Shown here one piece after another: positions 1 through 5,984 of a stretch of 6,498 bases of DNA. Below the pieces are notes generated by a model, which ran no database searches, was not told the origin of the DNA, and saw only the letters and a list, made by a program, of their open reading frames with translations. A program made the position numbers and the translations under genes. The DNA comes from JAJRXR01 sp044439985 (lineage in GTDB: Bacteria; Planctomycetota; Phycisphaerae; Phycisphaerales; UBA1924). Where the stretch lies: assembly GCA_044439985.1 (NCBI GenBank), contig JBITAG010000103.1:1-6498 (forward strand). Direction: 5' to 3'. Positions within the stretch are counted from its first letter, which is position 1. Each line of letters begins with the position of its first letter.

Positions 1-3000
1 GGGAAGAGGACGAGGGGGAGCATGCCGCCCACCGACGTGAGAACGCTCATGAAGATGGGGCGGATGCGTGTGCGCACGGCGGCGGCGATCGCCTCGAGGG
101 GGGGCATGGGGCCCTGGGCCCCCTCCTCTTCGAAGAGCCCCCGCATGAAGTTGAGGGACTGGTGGACGATGAGGATGGCGTTGTTCACCACGACCCCGAT
201 GAGGATGACGAAGCCGAGCATCGTCAGCACGTCGAGCTGCTGGGGCGCCTTGGTGGGGTCCTGCAGGGACCACCAGTGGACGATGGCGAGCCCCGCGAAC
301 CCCCCGACCACGGCGAGGGGGATCGTGAACATGATGACGAAGGGATAGACGAAGCTCTCGAAGAGGGCGGCCATGAGCAGGTAGGTGACCAGGAGGGCCC
401 AGACGAGGCGCGCGGTCATCAGGCTCGGGTTGGCGCCGAAGCCCATCACCAGGCCCGCGACGACGAGCGCGAGGAGGGCCGCTCCCGCGGCGGCGTAGAA
501 CAGGCGCGCCTCACCGGCGCCCATGGCCCGGATGGTCGCGTACCCGGCGACACCAAGCCCGGCCAGGAGCAGCAGGCCCGTCACGATGTTGAGGGGCGTG
601 AACCAGCTCGCGTGGTCGCGGGGCGGGGCGGGAGGACCGAAGAGCGAGGCCTTGACCTCGTCGAGCTTGGCCGCGGTTCCCTCCATGCGGACGCGCATGG
701 AGCTGTCGATCATGCCCGCGGCTCGGGCCGGCGCGATCGCCTCCTCGCGCAGCCAGGTCATGGTTTCCTCGAGGGGGGCGTCGTCCGGCGGGTCCACCTG
801 GATGGTGACCGCGGCGAGTTCCTCGATGCGTTGGATCTCCTGACTGGCGCGCCCGGGAACAAAGTCCACGACGGTGTCGATGGGGACGATCGGCCCGGCG
901 GGGGTGGCGATCGGGACGGTGGCGAGCTGTTCCTTGAAGTCGAGTCGCCCGCCCTGGGGGAGCACGACGAGGTCGATGGTTCGTCCGTTGTGCTTGTAGT
1001 CGCCGACGAACGCGCCGTCGAAGAGCGCGCGGATGGCGACGCCGACCCCCTCGGTGGTGAGCCCGAGTTCGCGGCCGCGCTCGTTGAGTTCGACCTGGAG
1101 TTCCTGCTCGAGGAGGCTGAAGTTCGCGGGGCTGGGGCGAACGTCGGCGTAGCCGAAGCGTGCGGCGGCGGTCATGAAGACGGTCTGGGCCGCGGCGCTG
1201 ACCCGGTCGAGATTGGGGCCGGAGATCTCGATGTCGATGGTGTTCCCCCCGCTGGCGCCGTTGCCGAAGAGGGAGGACTGCCCGGCGCCGCCGAAGCTGT
1301 CGGGGATGCTGCTCATGGCGTTGGTGAGGAGCTGACCGACGGGGCGGACGACCTGCTCGTTCTCGCTGGTGCCGCCGACGAACATGCTGGTGCCGAAGGC
1401 GCCGATGAAGAAGTTGCTCATCGGGACGGGCTGGAAGGGAGCGGGGGCGGGGCCGGGTCCGAAGGAGAAACGGGGGATCTCGGGGAGGGCGGCGACGGTG
1501 TCGGGCTCGTCGTAGGTGGCGTCGAGATAGGGCTTGACCTGGGCCTCGATGCGCCGGGCGATCTGCTCGCGCATGTCGAGGGAGAGCCCCGGGGGGATGA
1601 GCAGGCCCCCGAAGACGAGGTTGCGGTTGCCCGCGGGGAGGTAGTCGAGGGGCGGGGCGAGGCGGAGGGCGCCGAAGAGACTCGCGGCGGTCAGGAGGAT
1701 GATGATGGCGGGCCGGAGGGTCCAGCCACGCCACCCGGTCATGAGCCAGAGCATGACGCGCCCGATCTGCCCGTTGAGCGCGCCCAGTGCGGGGACGAGC
1801 CCGAAGAGGCTCTTGAACGCGCGGGTGAACGGGTTGGGCTTCCGCTCCCCGCCAACGCGGAGCCAGCGTGCGGCGGCGGTCGGGATGACGGTGATCGAGA
1901 CGATGAGGGAGAGGACGACCGAGGCGACGATCGCGAGGGAGATGTCGCGGAAGAGCTGGCCGGCCTCCTCCTGGATGGTGAGCACGGGGACAAAGACGGC
2001 GGCGGTGGTGAGGGTGGAGGCGAGGATGGCGCCCCAGACCTCGCGCCCGCCGAGGTAGGCGGCGCGCCGGGCGGGCTCCCCGTCCTGCATGCGTCGGCAG
2101 ATGTTCTCGAGCACGACGATGGCGTTGTCCACGACCATGCCGACGGCGAAGGCGAGGCCGGCGAGCGAGATGATGTTGAGCGTGCGTCCGAGCGCGAGCA
2201 GAACGAGGAAGGTGCCGATGACGGAGATGGGGATGGCCAGCGCAATGATCGCGGTGGAGGTGAACGAACGCAGGAAGAGGAGGAGCACGACCACAGCGAT
2301 CAGGCCGCCGACGTAGAGGTTCTGGGTGACGAGGCCGACGGCGGAGTTGATGTAGACGGTTTCGTCGTAGACCTGGCGGAGGCGGAGGTCGGGGCCGACG
2401 GGCCCGCCGCTGGTGACGCCGCCGTAGTTGGGGAGGAAGTCGTTCCGGATCTCGTCGAGGCGGGGACGGAGTTCCTCCATGACCTTGACGACGTTGGCGC
2501 CGGTCTGTCGGATGACGGGCATGGCGATGGAGGGGTGTCCGAGGGAGCGGACGAAGCCGCGTTGTTTCTGGAAGCTGACCTCAACGTCGGCGACGTCCTT
2601 GACGTAAACGGGGCGTCCGTCGCGGTAGGCGACGATGGTCTCGAGCACCTGCTCGGGGGTCTCGAACTGACCGACGAGCCGGACGCGGTAGTCGCGTTTG
2701 CCCTCGGCGATGGAGCCGGCGGAGACGTTCTGGTTCTCGCCCCGGAGGGCGGCGACGACATCGACGTGGGTCAGGCCGCGCTGGGCGAGGGCGATGGGGT
2801 TGATGTAGACCCGGGCCTCGCGCTCGCGCCCGCCGTAGATGTTGACCTGCGCGACGCCGTCGATGCGTTCGATGTACGGCTTGACCTCCTTCTCGAGGTC
2901 GTCGTAGAGGGAGGTGATGTCGAAGCCGGGGTGCTTGGCGATCTTGTCCTCGGGCAGGTCGAGGATGAGCCAGGCGATGGCGTTGTCGATCTCGCCGTCG

Positions 3001-3389
3001 GAGATCCGGATGACCGGCTCGTTGACGTCGTCGGGGTAGTCGGGGACCTGGCGGAGGGCGTCGGAGACTTCCTGGCTGGCGCGGGTGATGTCGGCGCCAA
3101 TCACGAACTCAAGGGTGATGGTGCTGATGCCCTCGGAGGAGCTTGATCGCATCTTTTTGAGGTCGGCGACGTTCTTGAGCCGTTCCTCCTGCTCCTTGGT
3201 GATCTCGTCAACGATCTCCTGCGGGGACCGACCGGGCCAGGTCGTTTCGATCGTGATGATCGGGCGGTCCACGGTCGGCGTGAGCTGGATCGGGATCGAG
3301 CCGAGGCCGATGAGCCCGAACATGACGACGAGGATGACGGCGACGGTAACCGTCACGGGCTTGGCGATCGCGAAGCGAACGATGTCCAC
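1..3389 (-). CDS. RND-family efflux transporter permease (AcrB-like), 3' end beyond window
   Basis: Proton-driven inner-membrane exporter of the RND superfamily, the pump subunit of a tripartite efflux system. I followed the frame codon by codon: 1129 codons without a stop, leaving at the left edge. The GTG start (3389-3387) gives MDIVRFAIAKPVTVTVAV, the usual RND N-terminus. TM1 is about residues 13-31, a first periplasmic porter loop about 39-340, TM2-TM4 about 360-430 with GMVVDNAIVVLENI (D421, N422), TM5-6 about 452-510, TM7 about 559-577, a second porter loop about 578-925, then TM8-TM9 (about 995-1035), VVVNNAILIVHQ (N1069) and RTRIRPIFMS (from 1106). It ends at GGMLPLVLF, so roughly 50-60 residues are missing by comparison with AcrB. 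The full length of about 1180-1190 exceeds AcrB (1049), partly through two extra hydrophobic segments at about 933-953 and 963-984. VDN/VNN motifs place it nearer the NolG/SwrC-type branch than true AcrB. Substrate unknown. Confidence 0.95.
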   Translation of the reverse strand, partial: MDIVRFAIAKPVTVTVAVILVVMFGLIGLGSIPIQLTPTVDRPIITIETTWPGRSPQEIVDEITKEQEERLKNVADLKKMRSSSSEGISTITLEFVIGADITRASQEVSDALRQVPDYPDDVNEPVIRISDGEIDNAIAWLILDLPEDKIAKHPGFDITSLYDDLEKEVKPYIERIDGVAQVNIYGGREREARVYINPIALAQRGLTHVDVVAALRGENQNVSAGSIAEGKRDYRVRLVGQFETPEQVLETIVAYRDGRPVYVKDVADVEVSFQKQRGFVRSLGHPSIAMPVIRQTGANVVKVMEELRPRLDEIRNDFLPNYGGVTSGGPVGPDLRLRQVYDETVYINSAVGLVTQNLYVGGLIAVVVLLLFLRSFTSTAIIALAIPISVIGTFLVLLALGRTLNIISLAGLAFAVGMVVDNAIVVLENICRRMQDGEPARRAAYLGGREVWGAILASTLTTAAVFVPVLTIQEEAGQLFRDISLAIVASVVLSLIVSITVIPTAAARWLRVGGERKPNPFTRAFKSLFGLVPALGALNGQIGRVMLWLMTGWRGWTLRPAIIILLTAASLFGALRLAPPLDYLPAGNRNLVFGGLLIPPGLSLDMREQIARRIEAQVKPYLDATYDEPDTVAALPEIPRFSFGPGPAPAPFQPVPMSNFFIGAFGTSMFVGGTSENEQVVRPVGQLLTNAMSSIPDSFGGAGQSSLFGNGASGGNTIDIEISGPNLDRVSAAAQTVFMTAAARFGYADVRPSPANFSLLEQELQVELNERGRELGLTTEGVGVAIRALFDGAFVGDYKHNGRTIDLVVLPQGGRLDFKEQLATVPIATPAGPIVPIDTVVDFVPGRASQEIQRIEELAAVTIQVDPPDDAPLEETMTWLREEAIAPARAAGMIDSSMRVRMEGTAAKLDEVKASLFGPPAPPRDHASWFTPLNIVTGLLLLAGLGVAGYATIRAMGAGEARLFYAAAGAALLALVVAGLVMGFGANPSLMTARLVWALLVTYLLMAALFESFVYPFVIMFTIPLAVVGGFAGLAIVHWWSLQDPTKAPQQLDVLTMLGFVILIGVVVNNAILIVHQSLNFMRGLFEEEGAQGPMPPLEAIAAAVRTRIRPIFMSVLTSVGGMLPLVLF

Positions 3390-3392
3390 GGG

Positions 3393-4586
3393 TCAGCCTC
3401 CCTCGGCGGGGGTGTCGGTCTGCGCCTGTCCCGAGTCGGCCTGCGGGGTCTGGGCGTCGCCCAACCGTCCGAGGACGTTGAGCGGCTGCGTCGGGCGGAG
3501 ACGCTCGTTGCCCTCCACCACCACGTCCATGCCCGGGCGGAGCATGCCCGCCCGGATGGCGATGCGATCGCCGACCGCGAAGAGACGCTCGACCGGGGCG
3601 ATCATCGCCTGCCCGCCGGCGTCGAAGTAGACGTACTCGCCCGCGTCGTTGCGCAGGATGGCGTCCTTGTGAACGGTGGTTGTCTCGGCGCGGACGCGGG
3701 TGGGCATCATGGCGACGACGCTCATCCCGGGCTTCATCAGCTCGTCGGGGTTGTCCATCGCGAGGCGGACGGGAAACAGGCGGCTCAGCTCGTCGCCCTG
3801 GGGCACGATGCCGATCACCCGCCCCGGCACGTACGCGTCGAGCGCGGGCACGTGCACGTCGATCACCAGCTCCCCCTGTGCGGCGAGCAGCTCCCCCACG
3901 CGCCCCACCACGTTCTCCGGGACGTTCACCCGCGCCTCGAGCGAGCGGACGGAGACGATCTCCAGGACGGGATCCCCCCGCGAGGCCCACTGCCCCACCT
4001 CGGTCGCCTTGCGAACGACCCGCCCCGAGAAGGGAGCGCGGATGGTCATGTCCTCGAGGCGGGCCTCGGCGCTGGCGACGTCGGCCCGGGCGACGGCGAG
4101 GTCCGCCTCCGCCTGGGCGAGCGTGGCCTGGTCCGCCGCGACGCGCGTGCGCCCGTCGTCGAGTTCCGACTCGGAGGCCGACCCCCGGGCGTCGAGCTGC
4201 ATGAGGCGCTCGAGGTCGCGCTGAGACTGATCGAGTTCGGCGCGACGCTGGGCGATGAGGGCCTCGGCCAGGGCGACCTGCGCACGGGCACGGCTCAGGT
4301 CGATCTCGACGTAGGTCGGGTCGAGCTGGGCGACGATCTGGCCCCGCTCGACCAGATCCCCCGCCTCCAGGTCGAGCTGCGCGACCAGCCCGGGCTCCTC
4401 GGCGGCGAGGCTGCTGCGCCGACGCGTGAGGATCTGCCCCGTCGCGGCGCGCTGCTGCTCGACGACCTCGGCGCGCACCGCGTCAAGGACAACATTGGCC
4501 GGGGGGGGTCCCTGCGGCTGTCCAAGCCCGACCGGCGTCAACACCATGAACAGACCGACCGCGACTGTGAACGGACTGCGCCGCAT
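3393..4586 (-). CDS. Efflux RND transporter periplasmic adaptor subunit (HlyD/AcrA-type membrane fusion protein)
   Basis: Periplasmic adaptor linking the RND pump to an outer-membrane channel; 397 residues from the chosen start, normal for the family. Residues 1-22 (MRRSPFTVAVGLF...VGLG) look like a signal peptide without a lipobox Cys, so the protein is probably exported but not a lipoprotein. The first lipoyl half is about 60-90 (EEPGLVAQLDLEAGDLVERG), followed by a coiled-coil hairpin about 94-178 rich in Ala, Glu, Gln and Arg with a tip around RGSASESELDD (134-144). The second lipoyl half begins with the hallmark TIRAPFSGRVV (181-191). Beta-barrel and membrane-proximal domains follow, with KPGMSVVAMMP and RAGMLRPGMDVVVEG. 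The tail (DAQTPQADSGQAQTDTPAEGG region) is low-complexity. An in-frame ATG at 4601 would add five residues; 4586 is preferred because it has the better-spaced GAGGAG. It ends 3 nt before the permease start, in the same frame, so the two form an operon. Confidence 0.94.
   Translation of the reverse strand: MRRSPFTVAVGLFMVLTPVGLGQPQGPPPANVVLDAVRAEVVEQQRAATGQILTRRRSSLAAEEPGLVAQLDLEAGDLVERGQIVAQLDPTYVEIDLSRARAQVALAEALIAQRRAELDQSQRDLERLMQLDARGSASESELDDGRTRVAADQATLAQAEADLAVARADVASAEARLEDMTIRAPFSGRVVRKATEVGQWASRGDPVLEIVSVRSLEARVNVPENVVGRVGELLAAQGELVIDVHVPALDAYVPGRVIGIVPQGDELSRLFPVRLAMDNPDELMKPGMSVVAMMPTRVRAETTTVHKDAILRNDAGEYVYFDAGGQAMIAPVERLFAVGDRIAIRAGMLRPGMDVVVEGNERLRPTQPLNVLGRLGDAQTPQADSGQAQTDTPAEGG
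3397..3404 (-). promoter_or_regulatory. Ribosome binding site for the RND permease
   Basis: The minus strand reads GAGGGAGG here, a strong Shine-Dalgarno sequence. It lies 7 nt before the GTG at 3389, inside the last codons of the adaptor gene. It decides the permease start: no ATG precedes the conserved N-terminal motif, and the only in-frame codons between the adaptor TGA and this GTG are a single CCC. The arrangement suggests translational coupling of the two proteins. Confidence 0.75.
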
Positions 4587-4591
4587 GCTCG

Positions 4592-4597
4592 CTCCTC
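4592..4597 (-). promoter_or_regulatory. Ribosome binding site for the adaptor gene
   Basis: GAGGAG on the minus strand, 5 nt before the ATG at 4586. This favours 4586 over the upstream ATG at 4601. The upstream ATG has its own weaker purine stretch (AGGGAGAG), but that is partly held in the 4602-4616 inverted repeat. The two candidate starts are in the same frame and differ by five residues. Confidence 0.55.
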
Positions 4598-4601
4598 GCA
4601 T

Positions 4602-4616
4602 GGAGAGTCACTCTCC
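4602..4616 (-). repeat. Perfect inverted repeat at the adaptor translation start region
   Basis: Arms of 6 bp, ggagag and ctctcc, around a 3-nt centre (tca on plus, TGA on minus). It directly abuts the upstream ATG of the adaptor (4601) and ends 15 nt before the preferred ATG (4586). As RNA the minus strand would form a small hairpin covering the purine stretch in front of the upstream ATG. As DNA it is a 15-bp dyad that a repressor could bind. The symmetry is seen directly; function is inference. Confidence 0.45.
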
Positions 4617-4672
4617 CTTACAGATGGCAACTTGTGGGGTTCCCGCGCCCTGCGCCTCTCGGATCATTGGAG

Positions 4673-4697
4673 CGCCGGTGGGTTCGGATCACCGGCG
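4673..4697. repeat. 8-bp inverted repeat in the divergent leader
   Basis: Arms cgccggtg (4673-4680) and caccggcg (4690-4697) are perfectly complementary, with a 9-nt loop. The GC-rich stem would be stable in the 5' leader of the pump mRNA if transcription starts upstream of it. No T-run follows on either strand, so it does not look like an intrinsic terminator. Confidence 0.45.
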
Positions 4698-4712
4698 GGC
4701 CGATTGAAATAA

Positions 4713-4762
4713 GGGAAACACCCCGGATCGCGGTTCGGGGTGCGGGGTCCGAGGTGTTTCCC
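4713..4762. repeat. Nested competing inverted repeats (10-bp outer, 7-bp inner)
   Basis: Outer arms gggaaacacc (4713-4722) and ggtgtttccc (4753-4762) pair perfectly over 10 bp. After one mismatch they continue with cgga/tccg (4724-4727 with 4748-4751). Inside, caccccg (4719-4725) pairs perfectly with cggggtg (4736-4742) and shares bases with the outer left arm, so the two stems cannot form together. This could be a pair of operator half-sites or an RNA switch-like leader. It lies roughly midway between the two divergent genes, about 100-150 bp from the pump start and about 190-240 bp from the regulator start. Confidence 0.5.
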
Positions 4763-4866
4763 GTGCGGCGAGGTTAGGGAAAAGTGCCCGAATTGCATCC
4801 TTCCTGCTCCAGAATCACGGTGAACTGCGATCGACGCCGGCGGCGTTGCTAGATTCGGAGCCACTC

Positions 4867-4878
4867 GGGCGAACGCCC
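4867..4878. repeat. Short dyad upstream of the LacI-type gene (possible operator)
   Basis: GGGCG-AA-CGCCC: 5-bp arms around a 2-bp centre, about 80 bp before the regulator ATG. LacI-family proteins bind short dyads and often autoregulate, so this is a candidate operator. In GC-rich DNA such a small dyad can occur by chance, so the call is weak. Confidence 0.2.
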
Positions 4879-4945
4879 TACTGGTGTTGAAGGCGCCCCG
4901 CAATCTGGGGAGAGGAAGGGCGCCGCACGGGTTGTCATCCCCACC

Positions 4946-4949
4946 GAGG
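4946..4949 (+). promoter_or_regulatory. Ribosome binding site deciding the LacI-type gene start
   Basis: GAGG, 6 nt before the ATG at 4956. The next in-frame ATG at 4971 has a ggaga directly abutting it, with no spacer, so 4956 is preferred. A GTG at 4884 also opens the frame, but it adds 24 residues that do not resemble the family. Confidence 0.45.
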
Positions 4950-4955
4950 CTCCCG

Positions 4956-5984
4956 ATGGGTCAGCGGAGAATGAACCAGCGCGTGACGCTTGCGGCGGTG
5001 GCGCGCCGCGCCGGCGTCGCGGAGTCCACCGCCAGCCGCATCATGAACGGATACACGCAGAACTTTCGCGTGCGTCCGGAGGTGCGCGAGCGGGTGTTGC
5101 AGGCGGCGGCCGAACTGAACTACCGCCCGAACCCGATGGTGCGATCGATCGCGGCGAAGCGGACAAACCTCGTCGCGGTCATCGGCTCCCCCTGCGGGGA
5201 GTCGCTGAGCCTCGCGGTGCGCGCCGCGGCCTCCGCGCTCCTGCAGCACCGGATCCACGTGGGCACCTCCTTCTTTGAGCCCCCGGACCTGGTCTTCGGC
5301 GTCCCCTCCTGGCGGGTGGACGGGGTGATCGCCGCGGGCATGGTTGATCCGGACGAGCTGCGGGCCCTGACGGGGGAGGGGACGCCGTGCGTCTGCCTCG
5401 ACGCCTCGTTCCCGCTGGACCACGTGGACTCGGTCTGCGTGGACGAACCCGCCGCGGTGGGGCTCGCCCTGGAGCACCTGCTCTCCAACGGGTGGAAGGA
5501 CGTGATCTACGTGCAGGGGGAGCTGGGCGACCAGGAGCACGGCTCGGCGTTTGTGCGATCCCGACAGGCCACCGCCTTTGCGGATCTTCGCCCGGACGAG
5601 CGGGCGGCCTCCCTCATCGCCTACGGGACCGGGCGATCCAACCAGCAGATCATCGACGCCCTGCGCGAACGGGCGGCGCCGGGCGTGCTGGCCAGCGACG
5701 TGCCCACGGCGATGCGCTTGGTCCAGATCACCGCCGAGGCGGGTCTCCGCGTCGGGGTTGACCTGGCGATCGTGAGCCTGCGCGACCTCTCGACCGGGGC
5801 GTTGGTCACGCCGTCGCTCTCTTGCGTGCGCCAGCCGATGGAGGCGATCGGGACGCGGGCCGCGGAGCTGCTGCTCGAGCGGATGTCGATCGAAGAGGAC
5901 ACCCCGGCGCCCGAGGCCCGGGAGGTCGCGCTGAGTGGGGAACTGATCGAGCGGTCCTCGAGCGTGCCGATGGGCTCATCCTGA
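4956..5984 (+). CDS. LacI/GalR-family DNA-binding transcriptional regulator
   Basis: Complete regulator of 342 residues, normal for the family. The N-terminal helix-turn-helix is about residues 10-32 (VTLAAVARRAGVAESTASRI, then MNG), followed by RPEVRERVLQAAAELNYRPN and the hinge PMVRSIAAKRTN (60-71). The hinge residue that enters the minor groove in LacI/PurR is usually Leu and appears here as Ile65. From about residue 72 a periplasmic-binding-protein-like effector domain follows: LVAVIGSP, RVDGVIAAG, CVCLDASFPLDHVDSVCVDE, HLLSNGWKDVIYV, GVLASDVPTAMRL, VGVDLAIVSLRD, LSCVRQPMEAIGTRAAELLLERM and a final SGELIERSSS. These are the canonical family landmarks. The effector is normally a sugar or nucleoside but cannot be named here. 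The gene is divergent from the pump operon across about 370 bp, and its 3' end overlaps the convergent gene by 9 bp. Residue numbers use the 4956 start; 4971 would shorten it by five. Confidence 0.94.
   Translation: MGQRRMNQRVTLAAVARRAGVAESTASRIMNGYTQNFRVRPEVRERVLQAAAELNYRPNPMVRSIAAKRTNLVAVIGSPCGESLSLAVRAAASALLQHRIHVGTSFFEPPDLVFGVPSWRVDGVIAAGMVDPDELRALTGEGTPCVCLDASFPLDHVDSVCVDEPAAVGLALEHLLSNGWKDVIYVQGELGDQEHGSAFVRSRQATAFADLRPDERAASLIAYGTGRSNQQIIDALRERAAPGVLASDVPTAMRLVQITAEAGLRVGVDLAIVSLRDLSTGALVTPSLSCVRQPMEAIGTRAAELLLERMSIEEDTPAPEAREVALSGELIERSSSVPMGSS

Larger units (their letters stand above)
4587..4955. promoter_or_regulatory. Divergent intergenic region between the efflux operon and the LacI-type regulator
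   Basis: About 370 bp without a credible gene. It must hold promoters for both the leftward pump operon and the rightward regulator gene. It contains AT-richer islands (about 4703-4720 and 4771-4798) that stand out from the GC-rich genes. It also holds four inverted repeats, listed separately, and three copies of GGGAAA: 4713-4718 plus, 4757-4762 minus, 4777-4782 plus. I found no convincing sigma-70 -35/-10 pair with 16-18 bp spacing on either strand; TTGAAA at 4704-4709 is a good -35 match but lacks a partner. Operator or leader-RNA functions are inferred from position and symmetry only. Confidence 0.6.

Noticed and set aside
162..3146. 994-codon open frame on the plus strand, Asp/Glu/Gly/Ala-rich
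   Set aside because: It lies codon-on-codon opposite the RND permease, whose frame is uninterrupted and full of family motifs. The antisense product is a low-complexity acidic sequence without recognisable domains, as expected when GC-rich codons suppress stops on the other strand.
3208..3990. 260-codon minus-strand open frame spanning the adaptor-permease junction
   Set aside because: It is an alternative frame of both real genes on the same strand, with Arg/Gly/Ala low complexity and no domain; the adaptor and permease frames fully explain this DNA.
4608..4667. Possible 19-codon leader peptide (ATG at 4667, TGA at 4610-4608) in frame just before the adaptor
   Set aside because: Its stop falls in the centre of the 4602-4616 dyad, which is suggestive. 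However, there is no Shine-Dalgarno before its ATG, no run of regulatory codons, and no sign that it is more than a chance frame.
3669..4712. 347-codon plus-strand open frame opposite the adaptor
   Set aside because: It is the antisense shadow of the adaptor gene: no family motifs, His/Gly/Asp-rich composition, and it continues into the divergent regulatory region.
4704..4732. Sigma-70-like promoter starting from TTGAAA at 4704-4709
   Set aside because: No -10 resembling TATAAT lies 16-18 bp downstream; the region there is GC-rich and part of the inverted repeats.
4713..4762. Intrinsic transcription terminator
   Set aside because: There is a strong stem but no T-run on either side, and it lies upstream of both genes rather than behind one.
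4664..4903. 79-codon minus-strand open frame in the intergenic region
   Set aside because: It crosses the inverted repeats, has no recognisable motif or credible ribosome site, and leaves no room for the divergent promoters.
4884..4955. Upstream GTG start for the LacI-type gene
   Set aside because: It would add 24 residues (LKAPRNLGRGRAP...) in front of the helix-turn-helix, where LacI-family proteins normally begin a few residues earlier. The ATG at 4956 has a properly spaced GAGG.
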